Source: Strix aluco
Lineage: Eukaryota > Chordata > Aves > Strigiformes > Strigidae
Assembly (NCBI RefSeq): GCF_031877795.1
Contig: NC_133970.1
Span: 47,684,828 to 47,748,827, forward strand
Length of the DNA: 64,000 bases
Direction: 5' to 3'
A program made the position numbers and the translations under genes. The notes under the pieces were generated by a model. That model had not been told where the DNA came from and did not search any database. It was given only the letters and a program-made list of their open reading frames with translations. Position 1 is the first letter of the stretch. Each line of letters begins with the position of its first letter. This document shows, one piece after another, positions 10,611 through 21,994 of the stretch.

Positions 10611-10628
10611 TGGTGACCTCAATGTGCG
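10611..10628 (+). other. Primer-binding site, tRNA-Trp-like
   Basis: TGGTGACCTCAATGTGCG follows the LTR after two bases. It differs from the intact tRNA-Trp site at 52587-52604 mainly at three C/G positions, two of them in CpGs, as expected from methyl-C decay. Confidence 0.65.
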
Positions 10629-10782
10629 AATCCCAACTCGATTTGGGACAGAGCGAGGACCGCGGAAGCCGAGCAGTGGTAGCGGAGCCCAGCTGAACTT
10701 TACGATCAGCAGAGGGTGAGCCGACTAGTCCGGACAAGTAACTGAAGGCACCTGGATAGAAGGTGAGCAGCTGGGGACTAAG

Positions 10783-11754
10783 ATGGGGGCGAAAATTTCT
10801 GCAGAGAAAAAGTCTATTTTATATATTTTGATAAGAATTCTGGAGAAGATGGGAATCAAATATGAGGAAAAGGTGATACGCACTTTGCTTATTTGGTGCA
10901 AAAGGAATGGGGTCCCTGCTGCATCATCTTTAACTACATGGCAACTGGTAAATGATTCCCTGAAACAGTTAAAAAGTGATCGGACTGTTGCGGCAGCTGC
11001 AGCTGATGCCATGTCACCTAGTGGATCCGATTCTCGGACGGATCCTACAGTTGTGGCTGAGACACCCCCAGAAAAGCCGCGAGCCCCTTCCACATGTCCA
11101 CTACCTGCCGATGAGGACTCTGATGGGGACTCTCACAAGTCGCTGGCATGCCCCAAAGCATTGAGACATTTACTAATAGATTTATCTGAGGACACAGAGG
11201 GCAAGGACACATGTTCTGTACCCCTTTGGCAAGCTTTATATGCTGGGTCTTTTGACTGTGATAATCCTTTAGACCCAGACCCTGTAGATCCTAAAAGAGA
11301 ACCTGGCCTCTCTCCTCCCTTACTTGGGGATGATCCATGGGTGAAAGTGAGGCAAAAAGCCTTGGCGCAAGTGGATATGGACATGGCGAGAAAGATTGTT
11401 GCTCCTGTAATTTATGAGCCAGGATGTCAGCCACGTTGGGAAGGACTGCATTTTTCTGTTATTAAAGAACTACAGAAAAGCGTTAATGAGGACAGGCTTC
11501 AAAACTCATTTACAACAGGTATACTGGAGGCAATCGCTCATGGCTGTACTCAGCATTCGCACCCCCCCACCTGCAAGCGCGGAGTTGGCGGTGGCGGCAC
11601 CGGGACTCCCCGAGCCCACTCCCCCTGCCCACGCGCAGCGACTGCACCACGCCCCCAGTGCGCGCTCGTCCGTCTGGCCTCCCCTGAACACCAAAAGCGG
11701 CAGTTTTTACAGAAGGTGCTGACACTGCAATGCAGAGTCCCTTGTCCATTCTAA
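10783..11754 (+). pseudogene. gag: Beta-like gag, truncated and chimeric
   Basis: 323 codons starting MGAK (myristoylation Gly2), with a helical matrix and an acidic Pro/Ser linker. The start of capsid follows at about residues 205-260, where PVIYEPG, FSVIKELQKSV and SFTTGILEAI give the N-terminal capsid pattern of betaretroviruses. After about base 11545 the similarity stops: a GC-rich stretch and then ERVL-type protease/pol sequence follow (next feature). No major homology region, zinc fingers, pro or pol of its own is present. The 175-base leader from the PBS is normal. Confidence 0.85.
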
Positions 11755-11787
11755 AAGGACTAACTTTAAACCTTTCTGATGGTCAGT
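11700..11787 (+). pseudogene. ERVL-like (family X) protease/pol fragment
   Basis: From about 11748 to 11787 the sequence matches 57829-57880 of the plus family X provirus; the frame reads SILKGLTLNLSDGQ against DILKRLTLYLSDGQ. It is joined directly to the gag remnant and is then cut by the solo LTR at 11788. Confidence 0.7.
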
Positions 11788-12148
11788 TGTGGTGGTTTAG
11801 TCCCTGCTGGAGTCTGAGACCACGCGGCCGCTGCCCCTCCCCCACAAAGGGAGTGAAATACAAACCCCGGGGCTGAGATAAGGAGAGGTTTAATACAACA
11901 GTGCAACAGCAACAAAACAAACAACAACAATAACAATAACAGTAACAGTGATAACAATGAACAGAGCAAGATATCTACCGATACAGCAGTGAGAGCAGAG
12001 AGATGGCATAACACACGCGTTAACCGACTGTCCCGCGCTCCCACGCTTGGGCGCCCGGAGGTGACGTCAGCATGGTATTGAATAACCCGGCTAGAGCTTC
12101 CCCCCCACTGCTGGGAAAACTTAACCCTATCCTAGCTAAACCAGGACA
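11788..12148 (-). repeat. ERVL-type solo LTR (family A), TCAGT duplication
   Basis: Minus-oriented LTR beginning TGTCCTGG (12148) and ending ACCACCACA (11788). Perfect 5-bp target duplication TCAGT at 11783-11787 and 12149-12153, the size expected for ERVL. Contains an A/C-rich stretch (AACAACAATAAC) near 11910-11960. Confidence 0.9.
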
Positions 12149-12540
12149 TCAGTACACCAAAAGCCTTGATTTAAAAACAAAGAAGGGGGAATTCTCTGGA
12201 CACACCACATAATCAACAAGCAATGGCTTTATATATTCTTAATGGTGTTTTGATGTTTGTAGTATTTGTCATTTTATGTTGTGTAATAAGTGTAAGGGCC
12301 CCTTTGTGTGGTTGTGTGATTGTTTTGCGTGTGTGAGATGCAGCCCAGCTGCAGCTGAGGAGTGTGGAGTTCTCTATAATTTAGTCGATATTGATCAGGT
12401 GTGGATCTGTGGTAAATGACAAATGGCAAATGGCTCATGGTATATGATATATGCTTTTGGCTTTGATTTATGACTTTTATGATTTAGCAATTGTAATTTT
12501 CTTAAACAGAAATCATTTTGCTTTGATTAGTAAAATCTGT
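12149..12540 (+). other. Retroviral internal debris with a membrane-segment cassette
   Basis: Contains a purine tract (AAAGAAGGGGG, 12180-12190) and, at about 12220-12360, a short hydrophobic reading frame followed by a Cys-rich stretch whose DNA resembles 56855-56985 of the plus family X provirus (shared GTGTAAGG..CCTTGTGTGG and GTGTGTGAGATGC). No complete gene. The remainder is AT-rich. Confidence 0.5.
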
Positions 12541-12745
12541 ATTGTGTATTCAACTTCCTTTGTTTAGCAATATTAAGAATTAAGAACCCAAGTGTTTAAC
12601 CTTATTAGAAACTCCCTTGGTTTTCCCCCTTGAGTGGTGGCCAGGCTCTGGGTTGAACCCAACAGGAGGATGCAATCAGATGTCTCCGCTCAAAGAAAAT
12701 TGCCAGTTATTCTGGCCTGTTGATTTAGAGGCAAGGAGTTAAAGG
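12540..12745 (+). repeat. Partial family X LTR
   Basis: Matches the U3 section of the family X LTRs (for example 55561-55730): TTTGTTTAGC, GAACCCAAGTGTTTAACCTT, GAAACTCCCTTGG, GCCAGTTATTCTGGC. The TATA box and the R/U5 part are missing. Older and more diverged than the other copies. Confidence 0.75.
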
Positions 12746-13470
12746 TTTCAAAACACCTTACAAGTGGGTAACTGGGTAATGACTACAGAGGGTAGTTAGG
12801 AAAAAATATAAATGAAATTATATACATTACAGTAAAATACAGGAAAAATACAAGCTAATAAAATACAAGTGATGTCTAACGTTAAAACTAAATGTCTTAT
12901 ATTACAGGTCCCTGTACATTAGCAATTTCAAGTATACTTGTAGCAACTTCCCTTCACTGCTATAAAAAATATACAAGTATAAAATTACTTCTACAAAATT
13001 GGTTTATTGATTTTGTTGCTTGCAATAAAAAAGGAGACTTTAGGAACTTTCCTTCTCAAAAAACAACAACATTTTGAAGCCATTCACTGTAGCTGTTATT
13101 TATACAAGATGAAGCATAATTTAGCTAAACCAGAGAGTGGTAAGAAGAACTACTTATTCTGGGACATACATTTGAATACATAGATACAGTGCCTGATGGT
13201 GTATTTGTTGAACAGTACAATCACTGTACCATTGCAGGGTGGAATGAATACAGGTGTTTCAAGACTGCTCTCTTTGATATTACAAAAGATAATCTATGCA
13301 CCACAGCACAGTCAGTGAGCTACTCATAACATCACACATTTCTTTGCCATTTGCACCAATGCACAATCTTTAGAGTTCACTAAATGCTTAATGGGTAGAG
13401 CAGGCAGTTCCTACACAAAATACTCAGTTTGATCAGCAGAGGAAAGGAGAGGGAAAAATGTTCTTTTTTT
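12746..13470. other. No gene recognised
   Basis: AT-rich anonymous sequence downstream of the EGFLAM-like terminal exon. Any 3' UTR of that gene would lie here, but no poly(A) signal stands out. Confidence 0.5.
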
Positions 13471-13751
13471 TTAGGGTTTCCCTTTGGCTCTGTCAATTTT
13501 GCAGATGGCAAATGTGGGTGGACTGTAGAGGGCTGTGGTAGCCAGCTCACACTCAGCCACACATGCAAGCACACGATGGGTCTTCAGCACTGGGATTCCT
13601 CTCATCACTTGGTCCCACACGTTGATGTTCTTCCCATTGGCGGCATCCTCCACCAGCAAGATGTAGTAATCAGTTGAAAGCATGAGGTGTGAGATGCATC
13701 CCACCAGGACCCTCATGTGCTGCCTGTTTGTATGCAGAGCCTTCATGCCAC
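13471..13751 (-). pseudogene. EGFLAM: EGFLAM (pikachurin) terminal exon, frameshifted
   Basis: Minus-strand exon with a good acceptor (pyrimidine tract ...CCTTTCCCCCAG ending at 13752). It reads [14 protein letters not shown] then [19 protein letters not shown] and [10 protein letters not shown], the end of the third laminin-G domain of pikachurin, an extracellular matrix protein of the photoreceptor ribbon synapse that binds dystroglycan. The known protein ends soon after GKNIN with a Cys. Here a 2-base loss shifts the frame (NINVWDQ...) and the reading runs on to a stop at 13471-13473. Two residues are also missing after GGMK. Preceding laminin-G exons are absent from the interval up to 19213. 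Domain assignment is from recalled family sequence. Confidence 0.85.
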
Positions 13752-14225
13752 CTGGGGGAAAGGCAGCAATGAAAAATCTCTTCACTGACATGGATGTCTG
13801 TTCCTGCTTGGCAGACTACACACCCAGCAATGCCATTAGGCTTCCTAGCATACCTCAGAGGTGAATTTTAATTTACAGGTTGCTCTGTGGTTTTTAAATA
13901 CAGTTTTTAAGCACTTGAAAGTACAGAGGGGATAAGCAAGAGATAATAAACTAGGCTGCTAATTATTTATTGCAGAAATTATAGTATCAGTAAGAGCTGA
14001 ATAAGCTTGTGCCCAGATTCCCACTAAGGTGCAGGGTTTGCAGCTGACACTCGCTGTTTCTTTGTGTACCTGCTGGGGGTACCACAGTGCACCCCATGGT
14101 GTTGGTCCCTTCTCATACTGCAGTCGTCCCCCCCCGGACCACCTGGAGACACCTCCCCACAAACAGGCTGTTGAGGACCAGAGGCTTCCACATGAAGCTT
14201 GTGCTAAGTTTCAGAGTTGGCACTG
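13752..14225. other. No gene recognised
   Basis: Intron-like sequence of the EGFLAM relic; no repeat or coding segment identified. Confidence 0.5.
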
Positions 14226-14829
14226 TGTATCGGGTCTGGCTGAGCCAGAATTGGTTTTCCCCTGTAGCAGCCCTCATGGTGCTGTGTTTTATGCTGGGAG
14301 CTGGCGGGGTGTTGATAGCACCCTGGTGGTGTGGCTACTGCTGAGTGGTGCTTACACAGCACCAAGGCTCTTTCCGACATTTCCCCCCCCACAGTGGGAC
14401 GGGGTGGGCAAGATCTTGGGAGGGGACACAACCAGGACAGCTGACCCGAACTGACCAAAGGGATATTCCAGACCATATGACGTCTGCTCAGTATAAAGCT
14501 GGGAGAAAGGAGGAAGGGGGTGGGGTCACCCTTGGTCCTCCGAGGCAACCGCTACGCATATCAGAGCCCTGCTTCCTGAGAAGGCCCGACATCGCCTGTT
14601 CATGGGAAGTAGAGAATAAATCTGTTTTCTTTTTTTGCTTCCGCGTGCGGACCTTTGCTTCGCTTTGCTTATATTAAAACTGCTGTTGTTTTACCCACAA
14701 CGGTTGTTTTGTTTTCCTATCTTATTTTCTTTCCCTTCTTTGCCCTATTGAGAAAAAAAGGGGAAGGGGGGGGAAGTGATAGAGCGACTTGGTGGGTACC
14801 TGGCATTTAGCCAAGGTCAAACCACCACA
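14226..14829 (+). repeat. ERVL-type solo LTR (family B), CACTG duplication
   Basis: 604 bp, TGTATCGGG...CAAACCACCACA, with TATAAAG near 14493 and AATAAA near 14616. Perfect 5-bp target duplication CACTG at 14221-14225 and 14830-14834. A second copy of identical length lies at 62054-62657. Confidence 0.93.
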
Positions 14830-14834
14830 CACTG

Positions 14835-15102
14835 TCACCTCTAATACAATAATCTTTGAGTACATCATCCTGAAACAGTCAACTTGCTAACAGTTCAACT
14901 CAACTCCTAACCCATCCCAGCCAGCACCTTTAATGGCAGGGCATCTCCACAGCACCTCTGAGATGAAGTGTGGCCACTTACCAAACAGCCTTGACTCTGT
15001 GTCACCAGCCACTGCTGAAAGAGCCATTCACCATTATAGAAGCAATACTGCTGCCCAAATTGTAGCTATGATTAATGGGAGAGATGAGTGGGAGGCTGCA
15101 AA
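14835..15102. other. No gene recognised
   Basis: Short intron-like stretch between two solo LTRs. Confidence 0.5.
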
Positions 15103-15107
15103 CATGG

Positions 15108-15541
15108 TGTTGTGGTTTGAACCCAGCCAACAGCCAATTGCCACGTGGCCAGCCGTTCACCTCCCCCCTCCCCGGTGAAATAGGGAAGGGACAAAAAGAA
15201 GAAAATTCGTAGGTTGAATATAAGAAAAAGAATTTACTAATAGTAACAAGGGACAGCTGACAAATGTGAACCCAAAACGGGTAAAATGCAGCAGTGGCTT
15301 ACTGAGCACAGCAACAGGTACGCAGCTCGCCCCCCACTCAGCAGCAATCTGACTGCACCAGAAAAGTCCCGCCACACCGACCCAGAAAACCAAAAATGGC
15401 GCAAGCCCATGTCCGCCTATATACACTGAACATGACGTCACATGATATGGAATCCTCCAATGATCGATCAGGACCTGGCCTCTAGCTGTGCTCCCTCTCA
15501 GCCCAAGGAAAGTTAACTCTATCCTGGCCAAAACCAGGACA
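15108..15541 (-). repeat. ERVL-type solo LTR (family A), CATGG duplication
   Basis: 434 bp. Minus-strand LTR from TGTCCTGG to CAAACCACAACA with a TATATAGG box near 15418. Perfect 5-bp duplication CATGG at 15103-15107 and 15542-15546. Best complete copy of family A in the window. Confidence 0.93.
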
Positions 15542-15546
15542 CATGG

Positions 15547-17016
15547 TTAATAAATAAACTATTACAAGATCAAATAAGCATGCGACCTAGAACAGATCTA
15601 CAAATCATTTGAAATATAGGAAAGATTGAGACCTGTGATGTTAGAAAGGATGAAGCTTAATGATGTAAATGCAAAGATAATCATGAAGTTCTCTGCTTCA
15701 GTTGCATCTCTGATTATTTCTTTGTGTTTGCTGCTATTAAAATTACTCAGCGGACATAATGCCTCCATCGTGTTTACACTTCAGGCATCTTAATTTCTGT
15801 GTCCCAGACACTTGGGCCAACTGTCATGAAGGGGAAGTAGATGCTACAACAGAGTGAGCTATTGGGTGCTCAGCTGCCTAAATAAGCAGGATGAATTAGT
15901 CTAAGCTGCTGCTTCTGGCCTTCTGCCTGTACCAAGCTTGAGAGTTTAAAGACAACATCATAATTTCTTCAGAAAAGACTGAATCTGGAATTGCATTCAT
16001 GGTCAGGGTTAGGTACTTGAGAACAGTATGTTAAGTCATGAGCTGCCCAGAGCAAAACAGTTGTCCTAAATTTGAGTCCTCCCCAGACGCTCAAACAAGC
16101 ATCTCCTTTTACCCAGGATGCAGATACCAGTCTAGGTCGAGAGCTATAGAAGGATTTGGGTGTTCAGGATTGTATCTAAGTGTTAGACCTTTGGTTACAA
16201 AAATTAGATTCATATCCCTAATGAATGGAGATCCCCTACAATAGTGATATAAACTTCTACAGAAGCAGAGAACAACATAAAGGATTTACAGCAGCAGCTA
16301 CACTGTAAAGGGAACCTACTCTGCTAAGCCATAGGAAATGGGAAAGAAAAGGTGTGTTTTGAATTTCAAACTGGACCAGAACACATATAACATATTTTGG
16401 GCAGGAAAATACTTCTGACCAATTCAAGTTCACAGTCCTGGATATTCTGACCTCACCTCTCAAAAGTTGCAAAAGTAGCATGAGGATCACTCTTTCTGAA
16501 AGAAGATAATACTTTTATTTTCTGCATTTGTCCTTTCACTATCTTCTTTGGTGCTCCCTTTTAGTATGCAGTGAGTGTTTATGAGAGTTTTAATTTGGGA
16601 TCTTAATTTTACACCTTCCTAAATGCATGCAGAATGTACAGATATATCAATAAAATTCAGCTGTTTCAGTCTAAAACCTTTGTGTGTCTTTGTCTTTTGG
16701 GGATACCAATGACTCTAATAAAAATGCACTGTGCCTAGAAAACAGAAAAGACTGGCCACTTACTACCCAGCATCTTGAAAAGACAGGCTCTCCCAGAGAC
16801 ATTTACAAAATGCACTTTTTCTGCAATCAGTTCCTAGTTTGTGAAACAGTGAGGAAGCTCAGAATTTTTTGGGGTTTGAGAAGGTGCGAGTCCTGCTCCC
16901 ATGTGCACTCTCCGGTGCCAGATGAAGAGTGAGCCTGCAGTGAGCACAGGCATCAGCAGGGTTTTTCCTTGACCCGCACTCTCTCTGCAACCTCTACACC
17001 TTCTCTGCTTGACTGA
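15547..17016. other. No gene recognised
   Basis: Anonymous intron-like sequence. I looked here on the minus strand for the missing EGFLAM laminin-G exons and did not find them. Confidence 0.5.
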
Positions 17017-17021
17017 GATGG

Positions 17022-17881
17022 TGAAGTGCTAAGGCTTGGACAATAAGCCCAAGCCAGAGTTGACCTATAGATGAATCCTGTACATTTTATAACTGATAAC
17101 CATTGTGCTAATAGGTATTATACTAAGTTATAGCAAACCAACTGTTCTGATGTAAAAGGTGGGAATACTGAAGCCTGAGCAACAGGCCCTGAACTGAAAC
17201 TGCTAACTCTGTATGTAGTCATTAGTGAAATATGCATAGAAGACGTAGCTTAAACATCATAAAACATGTCTATCTTGAATGTATCTTTATCTTTCTTTAT
17301 GTGTGAGCAAGATAACGGAGCCACAGAAACAGTTATCTGACCTTGTGACCTTGCTCATAAATTAATTAGACCAACAGGGAAACTCCCTGAGCTTCTCCCT
17401 TAAGCCCTGGCCAGGCTCTGGGGGGAACCTAATGTGAGATGAAAACCAGATGTTTCCGCTTAAAACAAAGGTGCCAGCTATTCTGGCTTACTGATTTTTA
17501 GGTATATAAGGCTGGACCCGCTCACAGCGACTTTGGAAGCCTCACCTACGGGTGGACGCACCGCGTAGGATTTCCCACTTGCCGGGACAGGCTCTCCAAA
17601 TCCTCGCTGTAACCGGGGCTGCCCAGCGACTGCGGATCTGGATGATGGTAACGTATGCAAGTGGTGATGGATCTTTCTTAATCACTGTTCTCTCCCTCAG
17701 GTAGTAATGATTTGATGCATTACCCTGTATTTTCCTATTTGTTTAAGTGCACTATTCTGTCTTTTCTTACTGTATGTTTTCTGTATTATTCTGTTACATT
17801 ATTTAGCTATTTCTAGTAAAATACGCCTGCTCTTTTCACTCTGGTGTCTGAGTTTAATTGATATCCCTGATCAGCAAAACA
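17022..17881 (+). repeat. Family X solo LTR, GATGG duplication
   Basis: 860 bp, TGAAGTGCTAAGG...CAGCAAAACA, with GTATATAAGG TATA box near 17500. Perfect 5-bp target duplication GATGG at 17017-17021 and 17882-17886. Same LTR as in the proviruses at 21121-27654 and 55256-62669. Confidence 0.93.
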
Positions 17882-17886
17882 GATGG

Positions 17887-19212
17887 CAAGTGCTTCAAGA
17901 GGCATGAGGGGAGTTACTGACAGTACTCGTACCCTCATAGGGTGACTTTTAGAAAACCATGCTAAAAATCTGATGTTTTAAGAATTTTTATGGAGGGTGG
18001 GAGCAGGATCGATGCCAAGTTTGCAGCATGTTACCTCTTCAATTCACATCCTTTTCCAGACAAAACCAGGACCTATCACTGAACAAAACCTTGAGGTTGT
18101 AATTGTCTTACAATATACCAGAGGACAAGTGCACTAGATATGTGGTGGTGATTCCTTCGAGCACTGAGTGTACTGCATGAAATAAAAATAAGGAAGTAAT
18201 AGTTTACCTGAATATTAATGCTGCTTCTTGAAGGCCTAGAGAAATGAAATCACTGTTAGGTTGACTGTCTTCCCTCCACATCAAAAGACTTTCCTTCATT
18301 GTGGTTTTAAACCTCATGAACACATTTGTTCTTTATCCTGATACCCTATAAGAGAAGGAAATAATAGTAAAATATTGAACTAGGACAGTCTTCTTTCAAA
18401 CAAACCTAAAAGATGATGGCAGTATTTCTTCTCTGCTGGTCTTGCTGGTTACTGTCTTGCAACTCACCTACATGCTGGCTTGTGAGGGATTCTGGTTCAC
18501 ATCCCCATTTCCACCATTTTGGAGTGGGGGAATTGAACTTGGCCCTCTGGAATCCCAAACACAATAGCTACTGGGTTACTCCACACAAATAAGAGAAAAT
18601 ACTTTTTTTCCCCAAGCCTTGCATGAAATCCAGTCGAACAAGAGAATGTCCAGTAGGTTTGTTGCCCTCAGAGGCTAGTGGAAGACACATAAAAAGGACA
18701 AATCAGAAAGTCCTGGTAGGTGAGAGGTACCAAGCTGCAAGTGAGGACATTTGCAAAGCCTTCCCTAGCCAGTGGCTGAAATACAGGCAGATGAAGGAAT
18801 TTTTTGGAACAACTCAAAATTTGCTGGAATTTGAGCATCTTCTAGGGTACAGAGCAGCCAAAAAGAAGTTTGAGGACCTACATTTTAGGCTAAAGCAGGA
18901 GTTAAAATCCTTAGTCTCTTCATGGATACGGGCTCTGTATGTCTGTTCTTTGTTCTCAGAAAGCACACACCAGTCCTTCTCCATATCAGATGTATGCTGT
19001 GCGTGCCATTTCTTTAAAGGTTGTAAGATGCTCAGATATTATAACAAAATGAGCCATAAGCATATGCATAGAAAATATAGGTTTTCCTGAAATTTAGAAA
19101 TATGGCAGATGCAGCTTAAAAACACTTAAATATACAACATCCTCCCACATGAGGCTCCTAGCATTATAATGGTAAACAAACAGCACAATCATTTATGTTC
19201 ACAGGACATTAC
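17887..19212. other. No gene recognised
   Basis: Intron-like. A 155-codon plus-strand frame at 18623-19090 has no recognisable domain, low-complexity or signal and is not called a gene. Confidence 0.5.
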
Positions 19213-19291
19213 CTTTTCAGTATATCTGGATTATCATATGTGAGGTAACTGTATCCAATAAAATGTGGGATTTCAATTGCTTCTGTAATGA
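19213..19291 (-). pseudogene. EGFLAM: EGFLAM internal exon (start of third laminin-G domain)
   Basis: 79-base minus-strand exon bounded by a poly-T/TTTTCAG acceptor (19292-19293) and a GTAATG donor (19212 down). It reads [12 protein letters not shown] then [14 protein letters not shown], the first strands of the third laminin-G domain of pikachurin. This exon is itself open. It lies between the EGF exon (32218-32398) and the terminal exon (13471-13751), in the right order and strand, so the copy kept introns and is not a processed pseudogene. Confidence 0.88.
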
Positions 19292-19296
19292 CTGAA

Positions 19297-19963
19297 AAGT
19301 AAAAAAAAAAAAAAAGTCAGTTGACATGGAAATGGAAGGAAAAAAAGACAAGACTGTTTTACTGATTCACTCCTGCATTGGCAGATACCTGCCTGTGGCA
19401 CAGATCTGAGCTGAACTCACTCTGGTTTGCAAAAAGGCACAGCCAGTTTGTACCTAAATGTAGGGGCAGTAGTTAAAGCAGTTTAAACTGCTGACAGTCC
19501 CTCTACTTACAGCCTTCATGTCATGGGCCTAATGTATTGTTCTACCATAAATGTTACTGCAGGGAAATATGAAGTATTGGGAAAATGTTGCAAATTTTAT
19601 TTTTATCCTTCTTTTCACATTCTGTGATTCTCTGTGTGGTTCAAGCCACCCTCCTGCCAAAGCTTAATTCTTAACCACCTTTTGTTCTCAGTCTAAGAAA
19701 CTCCTCCCCAGCTCCTAATAGAGCATGGTGCACAGAGCATGTCTTGGGACCTCTCGCACCTGCAAAGTGAGGCAGGGAGGCCACACAGGCAACCATTTTC
19801 TCCTTTCATGTATGTGTCTTTGCACAGAGCAGCTGCTGCCACTCAGGGCTCACCTCTGGGGAGCAGTGCGAGGGGAGGCTAGCTCTGGAGAGGACATCGA
19901 GGGTGCCCCTAATAACTTTAAGCCTATTGAAAATAACTGAGACTATGCTAAAGGCTGTATGAC
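19297..19963. other. No gene recognised
   Basis: Intron-like sequence; nothing identified apart from the A-run near 19301-19315 that forms the acceptor pyrimidine tract of the adjacent exon. Confidence 0.5.
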
Positions 19964-20873
19964 TGTCGTGGAGCAATTCCTCCCCCCCTCCTGGGCCACT
20001 CAGTGATTAGTGTGATTCTAACCCCCTCCTGGGCCACATACCAGCCTGAGGAAATAAGCACTGATAATGACAGTAAACCAGAGTCAAGGCACCCCTTTGA
20101 CAAGCCTGGCTCTTGCTCTCCCTATCAATTGAGAACAATAACAGAATTGCACATCCATCAAGTTCTTGTGCAACTGGTGGAAGACACCAGAATACTTCAT
20201 TGTTCGAGCTGGGCTGGAGCGAGAAAGTACCTGATGAAAGTCAATTATCTTGGACCCTGTAAGCAGCGACCCCAAGTGAGACCCTTTGAGCTATCCTGGA
20301 CCACGGCCAGCCTGTGACCAACATCTCTCCTGAGCTGGGACGCCTCTCAGGTACCAAAAACCTTAAGGTATCATCTGCTGTTAGAGCCAACGGGAGGCCA
20401 GGGCAAAGTCAACTCCCTCGAGTCTCAAATATAGCCCCTTGAGGAATGCCAATGCACTGTGAGTATTTACTCTAAACTCAAGAAGAGGGAAATTTTAACT
20501 TTGAGCTAGCTTCTCTTTCACCCACTCTCGCTCTGCTTACCGATGTGTTTGGGTATACACAGTTATTTTCATGAGTGTGGGGACATACATAGTTTACTGG
20601 ATCCAAATACTTTTGTCTGTCTGTGTGTTTGCATGTCTTGTGTTTGTGAATGCGCATGTATATATGTATTGATACTGTATAGTTACCGTATAGTAAGTTA
20701 GTGTGAATCTTGTCATCTTTGAATCTGTAGTTAAGTTGCTATTTTAATTTTAACATATTTTACTGAATTATTTTGTAAATCTTTAAATTGGTTAATGATT
20801 AAGTGCTGCTAGTCATTAATAAATCTTGATTTGCTGCTAAATCATTACTGTGTTAATATTTTAATCCACAACA
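19964..20873 (+). repeat. Solo LTR (family K), ATGAC duplication
   Basis: 910 bp, TGTCGTGGAGCA...AATCCACAACA, with AATAAA near 20818. Perfect 5-bp target duplication ATGAC at 19959-19963 and 20874-20878, which makes ERVL-type the best guess. No related copy elsewhere in the window. Confidence 0.85.
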
Positions 20874-21120
20874 ATGACAGAGGCTGCAAAGCCTCTTGGC
20901 ATATGCATTTGACATGCTGCAGTGCTGCCTTGGAGGGTGAGTTTTGCTCAGACCTCACCAGTGTCCCACATACAGCATCTCCCATTTCTCTAGGGACAAC
21001 CCCTGATACAGCTGTGGTGTATAGCTGCTGGGATGGCAGCATGCATTGCAACTAGACCTGGAGCTGGCATATTGCTGCCCATGGAGAAAACTTTGGCAAA
21101 ATAACTCAGATGTGTGATAT

Positions 21121-21994
21121 TGTTTTGCTGATCAGGGATATTAATTAAATTCAGACACCAGAGTGAAAAGAGCAGGCATATTTTACTAGAAATAACTAAA
21201 TAATATAACAGAATAACATAGAAAACATACAGTAAGAAAAGACAAAGTAGCGCGCTTAAACAAATAGGAAAATACAGGGTAATGCATCAAATCATTACTA
21301 CAAGAGAGAGAGAGAATAGTGATTAAGAGAAATACATCACCACTTGCATATATTATCATCATCATCCAGATCCGCAGACGCTGGGCAGCCCCGGTTACAG
21401 CGAGGATTTGGAGAGCCTGTCCCGGCAAGTGGGAAATCCTACGCGGTGCGTCCACCCGTAGGTGAGGCTTCCAAAGTCGCTGTGAGTGGGCCCAGCCTTA
21501 TATACCTGAAATCAGTAAGCCAGAATAGCTGGCACCTTTGTTTTAAGCGGAAATATCTGGAGTCAGTCTCACGTTAGATTTTCCCAGAGCCTGGCCGAGG
21601 CTCAGGGAAAAAACTAAGGGAGTTTTCCCAGCTTATCTAGGTGATTTATGAGCAAGGTCACACACCAGGTCACAGGGCCAGACAATTGTCTCTGTGGCCC
21701 TGTTATTGTGGCCTTGTTACCTTGTTTACACACACAAAGAAGGATACATGTTTTATGATGTTTAAGTTACATTTTCTATACATATCTCACTAATGACTAC
21801 ATACTGAGTTAGCAATTTCGGTTCAAGACCTATTGTTCAGGTTTCAATATTCCCACCTTTTACATCCGGACAGGTGGTTTGTTATAATTCTAGTACAATA
21901 CCTATTGATACAATGCTTGTCAATTATAAAACATACAGGATTCATCTATAGGTCAACTCTGGCTTGGGCTTATTGTCCAAGCCTTAGCACTTCA
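21121..21994 (-). repeat. 3' LTR of minus family X provirus
   Basis: 874 bp from TGTTTTGCTGATC to GCACTTCA (plus-strand reading). Differences from the 5' LTR cluster in the R/U5 half (see findings). Confidence 0.92.

Noticed and set aside
13471-13791. Terminal EGFLAM exon first read as a WD-repeat protein (NVWD)
   Set aside because: The NVWD reading arises after a 2-base frameshift; the sequence before it matches the laminin-G end of pikachurin.
14933-15178. Plus-strand 81-codon frame with a run resembling laminin-G (IVAMINGRDEW)
   Set aside because: Wrong strand for EGFLAM, runs into a solo LTR, and similarity is too short.
18623-19090. 155-codon plus-strand frame
   Set aside because: No domain or conservation; inside EGFLAM relic intron, opposite strand.
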